From contig NZ_JOID01000025.1 in NCBI RefSeq assembly GCF_000719865.1, positions 1 through 64,000 on the forward strand: a stretch of DNA of 64,000 nucleotides, in the 5' to 3' direction. A program made the translations under genes and the position numbers. The notes below the pieces were generated by a model, which was not told the origin of the DNA, made no database searches, and saw only the letters and a program-made list of their open reading frames with translations. The stretch comes from Streptomyces albus subsp. albus (GTDB taxonomy: Bacteria > Actinomycetota > Actinomycetes > Streptomycetales > Streptomycetaceae). Positions 17,026-28,353 of the stretch are shown piece by piece. The stretch's first letter is position 1, and each line of letters begins with the position of its first letter.

Positions 17026-17054
17026 CCCCCTTGGGCCGAGTCGGTCCAAGGGGG
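17026..17054 (+). terminator. Hairpin between clpP2 and clpX
   Basis: CCCCCTTGG (17026-17034) pairs with CCAAGGGGG (17046-17054) across an 11-base loop. It may end the clpP1-clpP2 message or only reduce read-through into clpX. Confidence 0.6.
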
Positions 17055-17196
17055 GCCCGGACCGGGGGCCCGGCAAGGTACCGTCGGGAGGGGGCGGCGG
17101 ACCGTGACGACCGACCGCGTCGCGGACTCCGGACAACCCAGACAGGCACCAGGGTCCGATGATCAGGGCGGATCCCAGGCGAAGGGGAAGCACCTC

Positions 17197-18483
<1,287 letters not shown>

Positions 18484-18520
18484 GCACCACGGCGTCGGCA
18501 CAACGGCCTGCACAGCACAA

Positions 18521-18565
18521 CGCCGAAGGGGCGGACCGGAGTTCACCGGTTCCGCCCCTTCGGCG
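18521..18565. terminator. Bidirectional terminator clpX / secreted-protein gene
   Basis: The 15-base arms 18521-18535 and 18551-18565 pair perfectly, and an inner CCGG/CCGG adds to the stem. It lies between convergent genes. Confidence 0.85.
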
Positions 18566-18600
18566 TCTGTCCCGCGTCATGCCGTCACACTGTCACGCCG

Positions 18601-19443
18601 TCACTTCGGCTTGACGGTTTCCGCTTTGACCTTCCCGACCGTCTCGGAGAACTCCTTGAGGTCCACGGAGCCCTCGGAGGTGTAGTCGGCGGAGACGACG
18701 GCGACCACGGCCATGGTGGAGTTGTCCGCCCAGGCGCAGGCGGGCATGTAGATGTTCGCCAGGCCCTGGCCGGTCTTCACCAGCTGGCAGCTGAGGGTGT
18801 CGCCGTTGATCTCGTAGTCCGTCTGCTTCTGGACGACCTGGGAGCCCGGCTGGCCCTGCACCATGCCGTCCAGCGCGTCCTTGCGCATGTCCTCCGGGTC
18901 GGAGTCGATGTCGCCCCAGGCGCCCGAGAGGATCAGCGCGCCCTTCTCGATGCTGCCGCCCTTCAGATACTGGCCGACCACCGCGGTGCCGTCGGACGGC
19001 AGTTCGTCCTGGAGGATCTTGCGCTGCTGCTCCAGCTGCGCGCTGTCCTCGGCGCGTTCGTAGTCGCCGCCGAGCAGGGTCTGGGGCGTGGTGAGCTTCT
19101 CGGTGCCCTCCGGACCGCCGAGGAGCGCGGCGACCCCGATCCCGACCACGGTCAGCAGCGCCACCGAGCCGGCGACGATGCCGATGACGGCGCCCTTGCC
19201 GAGCCCGCGCGACGGGGGCGGCGGCGGGGTTTGCGGCCAGGGCTGCCCGGCGGGGCCGCCCTGCGGCGGGTACCCCGGGCCGCCCTGGGGCGGGTAGCCG
19301 TAACCGGGCTGGGGCTGCTGCGGGACGTGCGGCTGGCCCTGCTGGGGGTAGCCGTAACCCGGCTGCTGCGGGGCGCCGTACGGGTTGGGCGGCTGTCCAC
19401 CGCCGTACGGACCGGGTGACGGCGGAGGCTGGTTGTGGCTCAT
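18601..19443 (-). CDS. Membrane-anchored secreted protein, paralogue 1 of 3
   Basis: This protein of about 280 residues has an N-terminal cytoplasmic tail of Pro/Gly/Tyr/Gln repeats (about 1-85), a single hydrophobic helix (AVIGIVAGSVALLTVVGIGVAALL) shown in part by GIVAGSVALL, and an extracellular domain of about 165 residues. The outer domain contains one cysteine pair (LSCQLV and PACAWAD), probably a disulphide. The start is the ATG at 19443 (MSHNQPPP) behind GAGGGGGGACC. It shares layout, the ending CAWAD-S/T-T and the MSH start with the next two genes, so the three arose by tandem duplication. The function is unknown. Confidence 0.8.
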   Translation of the reverse strand: MSHNQPPPSPGPYGGGQPPNPYGAPQQPGYGYPQQGQPHVPQQPQPGYGYPPQGGPGYPPQGGPAGQPWPQTPPPPPSRGLGKGAVIGIVAGSVALLTVVGIGVAALLGGPEGTEKLTTPQTLLGGDYERAEDSAQLEQQRKILQDELPSDGTAVVGQYLKGGSIEKGALILSGAWGDIDSDPEDMRKDALDGMVQGQPGSQVVQKQTDYEINGDTLSCQLVKTGQGLANIYMPACAWADNSTMAVVAVVSADYTSEGSVDLKEFSETVGKVKAETVKPK

Positions 19444-19558
19444 GAGGTCCCCCCTCGGGACGCGCTCTGCTGGTGGTTCTCGCTCCCGGTGCTCTGGTGC
19501 GCCGAGGGCTGTGGACATGCGTGGTGCTGTCGCGCGCGGTGCGCGCGCTGTTCCGGGG

Positions 19559-20473
19559 TCACTTCTCGACGCGGGTTTCGTTCCGGGCCGTGTTCGTCAT
19601 CTCCGCGACCTCGTCGGTGGACTTCAGTTCGCTGGAGTCGTCCATCGACGTGATCTGGAACTGGACCACGCCGAGAGCACTGGTGTCACCCCAGGCGCAG
19701 AACGTCGCCCCGGAGGTGACCTCGGCGGCGCCCGAACCGGCCGTCGCCTTCTGGGTCTTGCATTTCATGACCGTCCCGTCGAAGCCGTCCGGGGAGTACT
19801 CCCCGACCGGGGTGACCTCTTCGATCCGCACGGTCGCGGAGACCGCTTCCTGGTTCTTCTCCATCTGCGCGAAGAGGTTGTCGACAGCGGCCACGGGGTC
19901 GTCGATCTCGCCGTACACACCGGCGACGACCACATTGTCACTCGCGGCGTTGGTGTAACTGCCGGAGACGGAGGTGCCGTTCCTGACGCCCAGCTTCGCG
20001 GCCTCCTTCTCGCCGGCCAGCCCGCCGCCCTGCGCGTCACTGCCCTCGGCCTTGGTGTACTCGCCGTTGATCAGCTTCTTCGGCAGCTTCATGGTGTACG
20101 GGGCGGTGTCACCGCCGCCGCCCGGGCCTCCACCGCTCAGGAGGACGACACCACCGGCGACCGCGGCCACCGCCACCACCGCACCCGCCACGATGCCGAT
20201 CGTCCTCCCCCTGCCGCGGCCCGCCGGGGGCGGGGGCGGGGGCACCTGGCCGTACGGCTGCGGCTGCCCCTGGGGCTGCCCGCCGTACGCGCCGGGGTAC
20301 GGGCCGGGCTGCCCGGCGTACGGGCCGGGCTGCGCGCCGTACGGCCCCGGCTGCGGCGGCGGGTAACCATGGCCCGGCTGCCCCGCGGGCTGCTGCGGGA
20401 AGCCGTACCCCGGTCCGCCCTGCGGCGGCTGGTGCGGCGGGCCGCCGTACGGGCCCGGCTGGTGGTGGCTCAT
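19559..20473 (-). CDS. Membrane-anchored secreted protein, paralogue 2 of 3
   Basis: This 304-residue protein has a PYG/QPGP-repeat tail (1-90), a membrane helix (TIGIVAGAVVAVAAVAGG) and an outer domain of about 190 residues. The two outer cysteines lie in VMKCKTQ and FCAWGDTS, at positions matching the paralogues. ATG 20473 (MSHHQPGPYGG) lies behind GGGGAGAGGACAG on the minus strand. The gap of about 115 bases to the neighbours on either side has no obvious terminator, so the three may be co-transcribed. Confidence 0.8.
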   Translation of the reverse strand: MSHHQPGPYGGPPHQPPQGGPGYGFPQQPAGQPGHGYPPPQPGPYGAQPGPYAGQPGPYPGAYGGQPQGQPQPYGQVPPPPPPAGRGRGRTIGIVAGAVVAVAAVAGGVVLLSGGGPGGGGDTAPYTMKLPKKLINGEYTKAEGSDAQGGGLAGEKEAAKLGVRNGTSVSGSYTNAASDNVVVAGVYGEIDDPVAAVDNLFAQMEKNQEAVSATVRIEEVTPVGEYSPDGFDGTVMKCKTQKATAGSGAAEVTSGATFCAWGDTSALGVVQFQITSMDDSSELKSTDEVAEMTNTARNETRVEK

Positions 20474-20501
20474 GCGCGGACTGTCCTCTCCCCGTGACGG
20501 A

Positions 20502-21455
20502 TCACTCGCCGAGCTTGACCCGGGCGTCTCCGCGCACCTTGGCCGCGGTCTCCGCGACGGCGTCCAGATCCGCCTTGCCGGCGAGCACGGCCAGCGGATC
20601 GATGACCATGACGCCGCCCACGGTGCTGGAGTCCGCCCAGATGCACACGGGCAGCTCGGCCTCCTTCACCGGGGCGTTCGGGTCGTCATTGGTCGTCTTG
20701 AACTTCTGGCACTTCATCACGGCGCTGCCCAGACCGTCGGGCTCGGCCTCCTCGGGGCTGCCGAGGACCTCGACGGTCCCCTCGTCCTCGGCCATCGTCC
20801 GCAACACGGTGAACATGGCGTCGATGACCTGCTCCGGATTGTCGACCGTGCCCCAGACGCCGGTCAGCAGCATCTGCTTCTTCGAGGCCGTCGCGTACTC
20901 GGCCTGGACGGGGTGGGGGTCCTTGACGCCGGGGAGCTGGTCGAGCGATTCGCGGTCCTTGCCGGAGAACCCGGAGTCGTCCTTGCCCTCGCCCTTGCGT
21001 TCGAACTCCCCGGCCACCGTCTGCGGGGTGGTCAGCTTGTGCGGGCCGTCGTCGTCGGATCCACCGGTGAGGAAGACCAGCGTGCCCGCGATCGCGGCCA
21101 CCGCCACCGCGGCGCCCACGATGAGACCGGTCCGCTTGCCCTTGCCGCCGCCCGGCGGGGGCGGGGGCACCTGGCCGTAGGGCTGGGGCTGCCCGTAGGG
21201 CGGCTGCGGGCCGCCGGGCTGCGGGCCGTACGGGCCGGGCGCGCCGCCGTAGGGACCCGGCTGCGGCGGCTGACCGTACGGGCCGGGCTGCGCTCCGCCC
21301 TGCTGCGGATACCCGTAGCCCTGCGGGGGCACCTGGCCCGGCGCCTGCGGCGGGAAGCCGGGGCCGGGGGCTCCGGCCGCACCGCCCGGGCCGTACGGGC
21401 CGGGCGCGCCGCCCCCGTACCCGCCCGGCTGCGGCGGCGGCTGGTGGTGACTCAT
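20502..21455 (-). CDS. Membrane-anchored secreted protein, paralogue 3 of 3
   Basis: This 317-residue protein has a longer Pro/Gly/Tyr tail (1-120), a helix ([20 protein letters not shown], about 125-145) and an outer domain with cysteines in VMKCQKF and [12 protein letters not shown] 21455 ([10 protein letters not shown]) is preferred over an ATG six codons earlier. It is the first gene of the minus-strand trio and lies divergent from valS, only about 118 bases away, so the two promoters share that gap. Confidence 0.8.
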   Translation of the reverse strand: MSHHQPPPQPGGYGGGAPGPYGPGGAAGAPGPGFPPQAPGQVPPQGYGYPQQGGAQPGPYGQPPQPGPYGGAPGPYGPQPGGPQPPYGQPQPYGQVPPPPPGGGKGKRTGLIVGAAVAVAAIAGTLVFLTGGSDDDGPHKLTTPQTVAGEFERKGEGKDDSGFSGKDRESLDQLPGVKDPHPVQAEYATASKKQMLLTGVWGTVDNPEQVIDAMFTVLRTMAEDEGTVEVLGSPEEAEPDGLGSAVMKCQKFKTTNDDPNAPVKEAELPVCIWADSSTVGGVMVIDPLAVLAGKADLDAVAETAAKVRGDARVKLGE

Positions 21456-21560
21456 GGATCCCCCTCGGTGCACAGAACAGTTGGGCCCATCCTCCCCGAC
21501 GGCTTATGCGGGCTTTACCCCGGGGCGGCAACGGGTTCGTAACAGCGCGGGCACCGCCCT

Positions 21561-21566
21561 TAGACT
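21561..21566 (+). promoter_or_regulatory. -10 box for leaderless valS
   Basis: TAGACT ends 7 bases before GTG 21574, with no ribosome-binding sequence between. The same nine bases, TAGACTGAC, precede folC. Confidence 0.55.
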
Positions 21567-21573
21567 GACGGTC

Positions 21574-24210
21574 GTGACCGACAATTCCCAGCGCCCCGGG
21601 ACCGGGGCCCACAGCAGCGACCCCGCCCACCTGCCGACCCAGTACGCACCGGCCGACGCGGAGGGGCCGCTCTACGAGCGCTGGGTAGAGCGCGGTTACT
21701 TCGAGGCGGACGCGAAGAGCGGCAAAGAGCCCTACACCATCGTCATCCCCCCGCCCAACGTCACCGGCTCCCTCCACCTCGGCCACGCCTTCGAGCACAC
21801 GCTGATCGACGCCCTCACCCGCCGCAAGCGGATGCAGGGTTACGAGACGCTGTGGCAGCCCGGCATGGACCACGCCGGCATCGCCACGCAGAACGTCGTC
21901 GAGCGCGAGCTGGCCAAGGAGGGCAAGTCCCGGCACGACCTGGGCCGCGAGGCGTTCACCGAGCGGGTCTGGAAGTGGAAGGCCGAGTCCGGCGGGCAGA
22001 TCTCCGGCCAGATGAGGCGCCTGGGCGACGGCGTCGCCTGGTCCCGCGAGCGCTTCACGATGGACGAGGGCCTCTCGCGCGCCGTCCAGACCATTTTCAA
22101 GCGGCTCTACGACGACGAGCTGATCTACCGCGCCGAACGCATCATCAACTGGTGCCCGCGCTGCCTCACCGCCATCTCGGACATCGAGGTCGAGTACCAG
22201 GACGACGAGGGCGAGCTGGTCTCCATCCGCTACGGCGAGGGGGAGAGCTCCATCGTCGTCGCCACCACCCGCGCCGAGACGATGCTCGGCGACACCGCCG
22301 TCGCCGTCCACCCGGACGACGACCGGTACCGCCACCTGGTCGGCACCGAGATCGAACTGCCGCTCACCGGCCGCCGCATCCCGGTCGTCGCCGACGAGCA
22401 CGTCGACCCGGAGTTCGGCACCGGTGCCGTCAAGGTGACGCCCGCCCATGACCCGAACGACTTCGAGATCGGCCGCCGGCACGACCTCCCCAGCCTCACG
22501 GTCATGGACGAGCACGCGGTCATCACCGCGCACGGCCCGTTCCAGGGCCTGGACCGGCTGGAGGCGCGCAGCGCCATCGTCGCCGCGCTCCGCGCCGAGG
22601 GCCGGATCACCGCCGAGAAGCGCCCGTACACGCACTCCGTCGGCCACTGCTCGCGCTGCAAGACGACCATCGAGCCGCGGCTGTCGATGCAGTGGTGGGT
22701 GAAGGTCGGCCCGCTGGCGAAGGCCGCGGGCGACGCCGTCCGCGACGGCCGGGTCGCCATCCACCCGAAGGAGATGGAGTCCCGCTACTTCGGCTGGGTC
22801 GACAACCTCCACGACTGGTGCATCTCGCGGCAGCTCTGGTGGGGCCACCGGATCCCGGTCTGGTACGGCCCGAACGGCGAGACGGTCTGCGTCGGCCCGG
22901 ACGAGCAGCCGCCGTCCGGCGAGGGCTGGCAGCAGGACAGCGACGTCCTGGACACCTGGTTCTCCTCCGGCCTCTGGCCGTTCTCGACCCTCGGCTGGCC
23001 CGAACGGACCGAGAGCCTCGAGAAGTTCTATCCCAACTCCGTCCTGGTCACCGGCTACGACATCCTCTTCTTCTGGGTCGCCCGGATGATGATGTTCGGT
23101 CTGTACGCGATGGACGGCACCCCGCCGTTCCACACCATCGCCCTGCACGGCATGGTCCGCGACCAGTTCGGCAAGAAGATGTCGAAGTCCTTCGGCAACG
23201 CGGTCAACCCGCTGGACTGGATGGACAAGTACGGCTCCGACGCCGTCCGCTTCACCCTGGCCCGCGGCGCCAACCCCGGGGTCGACGTGCCGATCGGCGA
23301 GGACTGGGTCCAGGCGTCCCGCAACTTCGCCAACAAGATCTGGAACGCCACCCGCTTCGCCCTGATGAACGGCGCCACGGTCGAGGGTGAACTCCCCGCG
23401 GCGGAAGGGCTGTCGGCGGCCGACCGCTGGATCCTCTCCCGGCTGAACGCGGTCGTCGCCGAGGTCGACGCGTACTACGACGACTACCAGTTCGCCAAGC
23501 TCAGCGACACCCTCTTCCACTTCGCCTGGGACGAGGTGTTCGACTGGTACGTCGAGCTGACCAAGACCGTCTTCCAGGCCGGCGGCCCCGCCGCCGAGGC
23601 CTCGCGCCGGGTCCTCGGCGAGGTCCTCGACGTCACGCTGCGCCTGCTGCACCCGGTGATCCCGTTCGTCACCGAGACGCTGTGGACGGCGCTCACCGGC
23701 CGCGAATCGGTCGTCATCGCCGACTGGCCCGCCGACAGCGGCTTCCGTGACGCCGCCGCCGAGCGGGAGATCGGGGCGGTCCAGCAGGTGGTCACCGAGG
23801 TCCGCCGGTTCCGCGCCGACCAGGGCCTCCAGCCCGGCCAGAAGGTCCCGGCCCGGCTGGATCTGACGGGCACGGGCCTCGCCGGCCACGAGCCCGCCAT
23901 CCGGCAGCTGCTCCGCCTCCAGCCGGAGGGCGAGGGCTTCACGCCCACCGCCACCCTGCCGGTCGCGGGCGCCACGGTCGCGCTGGACCTCTCCGGCACC
24001 ATCGACGTGGCGGCCGAGCGCAAGCGGCTCACCAAGGACCTGGCCGCCGCCGAGAAGGAGAAGGCCCAGGCCACGGCCAAGCTCGGCAACGGAGCGTTCC
24101 TGGCCAAGGCCCCGGACCACGTCGTGGACAAGATCCGTACCCGGCTGAGCACCGCCGAGGCGGACATCGAGCGCATCACCGCGCAGCTCGCGAACCTGCC
24201 GCAGGGCTGA
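21574..24210 (+). CDS. valS: Valyl-tRNA synthetase
   Basis: This 878-residue class I aminoacyl-tRNA synthetase charges tRNA-Val. The Rossmann-fold motifs HLGH (68-71) and KMSKS (535-539) are intact. An editing domain lies between them (the [17 protein letters not shown] block and [15 protein letters not shown], named here by [11 protein letters not shown]). The anticodon-binding helical domain and the C-terminal coiled-coil arm (about 800-878, ending LANLPQG) complete the usual length. GTG 21574 is used; frames open upstream but the sequence there is promoter. A one-mismatch hairpin follows the stop. Confidence 0.97.
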   Translation: MTDNSQRPGTGAHSSDPAHLPTQYAPADAEGPLYERWVERGYFEADAKSGKEPYTIVIPPPNVTGSLHLGHAFEHTLIDALTRRKRMQGYETLWQPGMDHAGIATQNVVERELAKEGKSRHDLGREAFTERVWKWKAESGGQISGQMRRLGDGVAWSRERFTMDEGLSRAVQTIFKRLYDDELIYRAERIINWCPRCLTAISDIEVEYQDDEGELVSIRYGEGESSIVVATTRAETMLGDTAVAVHPDDDRYRHLVGTEIELPLTGRRIPVVADEHVDPEFGTGAVKVTPAHDPNDFEIGRRHDLPSLTVMDEHAVITAHGPFQGLDRLEARSAIVAALRAEGRITAEKRPYTHSVGHCSRCKTTIEPRLSMQWWVKVGPLAKAAGDAVRDGRVAIHPKEMESRYFGWVDNLHDWCISRQLWWGHRIPVWYGPNGETVCVGPDEQPPSGEGWQQDSDVLDTWFSSGLWPFSTLGWPERTESLEKFYPNSVLVTGYDILFFWVARMMMFGLYAMDGTPPFHTIALHGMVRDQFGKKMSKSFGNAVNPLDWMDKYGSDAVRFTLARGANPGVDVPIGEDWVQASRNFANKIWNATRFALMNGATVEGELPAAEGLSAADRWILSRLNAVVAEVDAYYDDYQFAKLSDTLFHFAWDEVFDWYVELTKTVFQAGGPAAEASRRVLGEVLDVTLRLLHPVIPFVTETLWTALTGRESVVIADWPADSGFRDAAAEREIGAVQQVVTEVRRFRADQGLQPGQKVPARLDLTGTGLAGHEPAIRQLLRLQPEGEGFTPTATLPVAGATVALDLSGTIDVAAERKRLTKDLAAAEKEKAQATAKLGNGAFLAKAPDHVVDKIRTRLSTAEADIERITAQLANLPQG

Positions 24211-24229
24211 CCGGCGGTCCCGCCGCACC

Positions 24230-24266
24230 GTCCCCCGCGCCCGGCCTTCCGCCGGACGCGGGGGAC
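24230..24266 (+). terminator. valS terminator
   Basis: 15-base arms (24230-24244, 24252-24266) with one mismatch and a 7-base loop lie 20 bases after the valS stop. Confidence 0.75.
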
Positions 24267-24397
24267 GCGGCGGTCCGTGACGTTCCCTCCGTACGCCCGT
24301 TCCCCTCGTCGGCCGGGCGGGCCGGCCCGCCGGGCCCACCGCGGCGGGGGTGACCGGGAGCACGGCCCGGTCGGGCCGCGGCACCCGTACGGCTCCG

Positions 24398-24403
24398 TAG
24401 ACT
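24398..24403 (+). promoter_or_regulatory. -10 box for leaderless folC
   Basis: TAGACT ends 7 bases before GTG 24411, with no ribosome-binding sequence between. Confidence 0.55.
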
Positions 24404-24410
24404 GACCCCC

Positions 24411-25940
24411 GTGAGTGAGCGCGCCCCGCACGGGAATCCCGAGCCCGACGAACCCGAGGACCCCTTCGACAGGATCGTCGAGGCGGAGACCGACCGCGAT
24501 CCGGACCTGGCGGTGATCGAGGCGGGCAGCCGCACCCTGCGCACCCAGGCCGGTCCGCTCGGGGCCGACGAGGTCCCCGGCCGCCCGGAGGACCCGGAGA
24601 CCGACCGACTGCTCCGGGAGGTCGAAACCGAACTGGCGGGCCGCTGGCCGGAGACGAAGCTGGAGCCGTCCCTCACCCGCATCAGCGCGCTGATGGACGT
24701 CCTCGGCGAGCCGCAGCACTCCTACCCGTCGATCCACATCACCGGCACCAACGGCAAGACCAGCACCGCCCGCATGATCGAGGCCCTGCTGACCGCCTTC
24801 GAGCTGCGCACCGGGCGCTACACCAGCCCGCACGTCCAGTCGGTGACCGAGCGCATCAGCATCGACGGCGCGCCCGTCCCCGCCGCGAAGTTCATCGAGA
24901 CATACCGCGACATCGCGCCGTACGTCGAGATGACCGACACCGCGCAGGAGCACCGGCTCTCCTTCTTCGAGGTGCTCACGGGCATGGCGTTCGCCGCCTT
25001 CGCCGACGCGCCCGTGGACGTCGCGGTCGTCGAGGTCGGCATGGGCGGCAGCTGGGACGCCACCAACGTGATCGAGGCCGGCGTCGCCGTCGTCACGCCC
25101 ATCGACCTCGACCACACCGACCGGCTCGGCGGCTCGACCGGCGAGATCGCCGTGGAGAAGGCCGGGATCATCAAGCCGGGCGCCACGGTCGTCCTCGCCC
25201 AGCAGCCGGTGGACGCCGCGCAGGCCATGCTCAAGAAGGCCGTCGAGGTGGACGCCACGGTGGCCCGCGAGGGCATGGAGTTCGGCGTGATCAGCCGCGA
25301 GATCGCGGTCGGCGGGCAGCTCCTGGCGCTGCGCGGCCTCGGCGGTGAGTACCCGGAGATCTTCCTGCCGCTGCACGGCGCGCACCAGGCGCACAACGCG
25401 GCGGTCGCGCTGGCGGCCGTGGAGGCGTTCTTCGGCATCGGCTCCGAGCACGCCCGGCTGCTGGACGCCGACACGGTCCGCACGGCCTTCGCCTCGGTGG
25501 TCTCACCGGGCCGGATGGAGATCGTGCGGAAGAGCCCGACGGTCGTCCTGGACGCGGCGCACAATCCGGCGGGGGCCCGCGCGGCGGCCGCGACGGTCAC
25601 CGAGGCGTTCGGCTTCAGCCGGCTGGTCGGCGTGGTCGGCCCGAGTGCGGAGAAGGACGTCAAGGGGCTGCTGGAGGCCTTCGAGCCGGTGTTCCACGAG
25701 ATCGTGGTGACCCGCAACTCCACCCACCGGGCCATGGACGTGGACGAGTTGGCGGCGCTCGCCGTCGAGGTGTTCGGCGAGGACCGGGTGCAGGTGGAAC
25801 CCCGGCTGGACGACGCCCTGGAGGCGGCGATCACCCTGGCCGAGGAGGAGGGCGAGTTCGCCGCCGCGGGAGTGCTGGTGACGGGCTCGGTGATCACGGT
25901 GGGCGAGGCCCGGCTGCTGCTGGGGAAGGGCAGGGGCTGA
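24411..25940 (+). CDS. folC: Folylpolyglutamate synthase / dihydrofolate synthase
   Basis: This 509-residue Mur-ligase-family enzyme joins glutamate to dihydropteroate or folates using ATP. The P-loop is TGTNGKTST (about 111-119), followed by YTSPHVQSVTERI. VVEVGMGGSWDATNV and the C-terminal domain DAAHNPAGARA are standard. An acidic N-terminal extension of about 75 residues (rich in Asp, Glu and Pro) precedes the enzyme proper, as I recall for other Streptomyces FolC. The next gene starts 3 bases after the stop, so folC, the DUF4233 gene and possibly ndk form one operon. Confidence 0.96.
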   Translation: MSERAPHGNPEPDEPEDPFDRIVEAETDRDPDLAVIEAGSRTLRTQAGPLGADEVPGRPEDPETDRLLREVETELAGRWPETKLEPSLTRISALMDVLGEPQHSYPSIHITGTNGKTSTARMIEALLTAFELRTGRYTSPHVQSVTERISIDGAPVPAAKFIETYRDIAPYVEMTDTAQEHRLSFFEVLTGMAFAAFADAPVDVAVVEVGMGGSWDATNVIEAGVAVVTPIDLDHTDRLGGSTGEIAVEKAGIIKPGATVVLAQQPVDAAQAMLKKAVEVDATVAREGMEFGVISREIAVGGQLLALRGLGGEYPEIFLPLHGAHQAHNAAVALAAVEAFFGIGSEHARLLDADTVRTAFASVVSPGRMEIVRKSPTVVLDAAHNPAGARAAAATVTEAFGFSRLVGVVGPSAEKDVKGLLEAFEPVFHEIVVTRNSTHRAMDVDELAALAVEVFGEDRVQVEPRLDDALEAAITLAEEEGEFAAAGVLVTGSVITVGEARLLLGKGRG

Positions 25941-25943
25941 GCG

Positions 25944-26282
25944 ATGCGGACGCTGTGTGCGAGCACGCTGATCGGTGAGTTCTTCGTGATCGGATTCGCC
26001 GGGCTGGTCGTGATGCGGACCTCCGACCTCTCCACCGGCCTGATCTGGGCCGTGAGCGGCACGGCGATGGTGCTCTGTCTGGCCCTGGCCGGCGTGCTGT
26101 CCCGGCCGGGGGCGGTGGGGATCGGCTGGGCGCTCCAGGTGGCGCTGATCGCCGGCGGTCTGGTGGTGCCCGTGATGTTCTTCCTCGGGGCCGTCTTCGC
26201 CGGCCTGTGGTGGGCCTCGGTGCACTACGGCCGCAAGATCGACGAGGCGAAGGCCCGGCACGCCTCGGGCGCCGCGGCCTGA
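25944..26282 (+). CDS. DUF4233 family membrane protein
   Basis: This 112-residue protein has about four hydrophobic helices (FFVIGFAGLVVM, AMVLCLALAGVL, LQVALIAGGLVVPVMFFLGAVF in part) and a basic C-terminal tail. It matches the actinobacterial DUF4233 family, which by my knowledge lies between folC and ndk in many genomes. It starts 3 bases after folC, so translation is probably coupled. The function is unknown. Confidence 0.85.
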   Translation: MRTLCASTLIGEFFVIGFAGLVVMRTSDLSTGLIWAVSGTAMVLCLALAGVLSRPGAVGIGWALQVALIAGGLVVPVMFFLGAVFAGLWWASVHYGRKIDEAKARHASGAAA

Positions 26283-26399
26283 CCCGGCCCCGCCGTCCGG
26301 CGGCGGGGTCCGGGAAACCGGCGGCGGCGTGCCGCCCGTACCGGCCGCCCCTGTAGCCTCGTGCCACCCCGCACCCGCAGAAACGAAGGAGCTCATGCC

Positions 26400-26813
26400 G
26401 TGAGCCAGCGCACGCTCGTCATCCTCAAGCCGGACGCGGTCAGGAGGAATCTGATCGGCGAGATCATCGGCCGTATCGAGCGGAAGGCGGGCTGGCGGAT
26501 CAGCGCGCTGGAGCTGCGCGAGCTGAGCCGCGAAGTGCTGGAGCAGCACTACGGCGAGCACGTCGGCAAGCCGTTCTACGAGCCGCTGGTGGAGTTCATG
26601 TCCTCCGGCCCGGTCGTGGTGCTGGCCGTCGAGGGGGAACGGGTCATCGAGGGCGTCCGCGCGCTGGCCGGCCCGACCGACCCGATCGCCGCCGGTCCCG
26701 GCAGCATTCGCGGCGATTTCGGCACCATCGTGCGCGAGAATCTCATCCACGCCTCGGACTCCGAGGAGTCCGCCGAACGGGAGTTCAAGCTGTTCTTCCC
26801 CGGGGTGGTCTGA
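26400..26813 (+). CDS. ndk: Nucleoside diphosphate kinase
   Basis: This 137-residue enzyme equilibrates the gamma phosphate among nucleoside triphosphates through a phospho-histidine. The N-terminus RTLVILKPDAVRR and the catalytic His in ENLIHASDS (His115 region), with GSIRGDF before it, are all intact. The GTG at 26400 follows GAAGGAG at 26384-26390; a start at 26361 would be too long. TAGCCT at 26353-26358 could be a promoter of its own. A hairpin with a short T-tail ends the unit. Confidence 0.97.
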   Translation: MSQRTLVILKPDAVRRNLIGEIIGRIERKAGWRISALELRELSREVLEQHYGEHVGKPFYEPLVEFMSSGPVVVLAVEGERVIEGVRALAGPTDPIAAGPGSIRGDFGTIVRENLIHASDSEESAEREFKLFFPGVV

Positions 26814-26883
26814 GTCTCCCGGAGGACCGTCGTGCCCGGCGCCAATATCTGACGTCCTGTCAGTCGTAACCCCCGTGTGACCT

Positions 26884-26912
26884 GGGGCGGCCGAGGAAAC
26901 CGGCCGCCCCTT
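26884..26912 (+). terminator. ndk terminator
   Basis: GGGGCGGCCG (26884-26893) pairs exactly with 26901-26910 across a 7-base loop, followed by TT. Confidence 0.8.
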
Positions 26913-27130
26913 GGCATATGCGCGGCCCCGGAGGGGAACCCATCCCTCCGACACGACGTCAGCATGACAGAGGCAGGCATTCCTTCCCCCGACAATGGGA
27001 GGGCCGTCGCGCGAAGCCGCCGCGGTCGTGACTACGATGGAAGCTTCACACCCACCGTGCTCACCCCGCCTGACCTCAAAAGTCATCATTTCCAGCTGGG
27101 AAGGCCAGACATATCCTCATGGGGAACAAC

Positions 27131-28150
27131 ATGTCGTTCATCGGCCGTGACATGGCTGTCGACCTCGGCACCGCGAACACCCTGGTGTATGTCCGAGGCC
27201 GCGGCATCGTCCTCAATGAGCCCTCGGTCGTCGCCATCAATACGAATACCGGCGGAATTCTGGCGGTCGGCGCCGAGGCGAAGAAGATGATCGGCCGCAC
27301 CCCCGGCAACATCGTCGCCGTCCGCCCGCTCAAGGACGGCGTCATCGCCGACTTCGAGATCACCGAGCGGATGCTCCGCTACTTCATCCTCAAGATCCAC
27401 AAGCGGCGTTATCTGGCCCGTCCGCGGGTGGTCGTCTGCGTGCCGTCCGGCATCACCGGGGTCGAGCGCCGCGCCGTGATCGAGGCGTCCACGCAGGCCG
27501 GTGCCCGGCAGGTGCACATCATCGAGGAGCCGATGGCCGCCGCGATCGGCTCCGGCCTCCCGGTCCACGAGGCCACCGGCAACATGGTCGTGGACATCGG
27601 CGGCGGCACCACCGAGGTCGCCGTGATCTCCCTCGGCGGCATCGTCACCGCCCAGTCGATCCGGGTCGCCGGGGACGAGCTGGACAACGCGGTCATCCAG
27701 CACATCAAGAAGGAGTACAGCCTCCTCCTCGGTGAGCGTTCCGCCGAGAACATCAAGATCACGATCGGCTCCGCCTTCGACTCCGGCGAGGACGAGCACA
27801 CCGAGATCCGGGGCCGTGACCTCGTCAGCGGCCTGCCGAAGACCGTGGTGATCTCCTCCGCCGAGGTCCGCAAGGCCATGGAGGAGCCCGTCCACTCCAT
27901 CGTCGACGCCGTCAAGACCACCCTCGACAAGTGCCCGCCCGAGCTGTCCGGCGACATCATGGACCGCGGCATCGTTCTGACCGGCGGCGGCGCCCTGCTC
28001 CGCGGCCTCGACGAGCGGCTGCGCCAGGAGACGGGCATGCCGATCCACATCGCCGAGAACCCCCTCGATTCCGTCGCGCTCGGCTCCGGCAAGTGCGTGG
28101 AGGAGTTCGAGGCGCTCCAGCAGGTGCTGGACTCCCAGCCCCGCCGCTAG
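27131..28150 (+). CDS. mreB: Rod-shape determining protein MreB
   Basis: This 339-residue bacterial actin homologue has the nucleotide-binding motifs [12 protein letters not shown] (phosphate 1), [13 protein letters not shown] (phosphate 2) and [10 protein letters not shown] (adenosine). In Streptomyces, MreB acts mainly in sporulation and spore-wall integrity rather than tip growth. The ATG at 27131 follows GGGGAAC (27121-27127); the in-frame ATG at 27119 has no such site. It heads the mreB-mreC-mreD-pbp2-rodA cluster. The 317-base upstream gap holds the ndk terminator; the mreB promoter is not clear by eye. Confidence 0.96.
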   Translation: MSFIGRDMAVDLGTANTLVYVRGRGIVLNEPSVVAINTNTGGILAVGAEAKKMIGRTPGNIVAVRPLKDGVIADFEITERMLRYFILKIHKRRYLARPRVVVCVPSGITGVERRAVIEASTQAGARQVHIIEEPMAAAIGSGLPVHEATGNMVVDIGGGTTEVAVISLGGIVTAQSIRVAGDELDNAVIQHIKKEYSLLLGERSAENIKITIGSAFDSGEDEHTEIRGRDLVSGLPKTVVISSAEVRKAMEEPVHSIVDAVKTTLDKCPPELSGDIMDRGIVLTGGGALLRGLDERLRQETGMPIHIAENPLDSVALGSGKCVEEFEALQQVLDSQPRR

Positions 28151-28353
28151 ACCCCGGGTGCGCGCCGCGCCGGCACCGTCCGGCCGGCGCGTCACCCGCC
28201 GCCCCCGCGGGGGACCGCGCACACCAAGGACGTCACCCCGTTCCGCCGTCGGAACCGCTGGTGGCCCCGGATCCTTCCGGGACCACGGCCCCCGATGATG
28301 ACCGGCCCCGGCGCACCGCCGACCGGTCCGATGAGGAAGGCACGCCGCCGCAC

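Noticed and set aside
20686..24384. 1,232-residue minus-strand frame opposite valS
   Set aside because: valS is certain on the plus strand; this frame has low-complexity Gly/Val/Asp/Arg composition.
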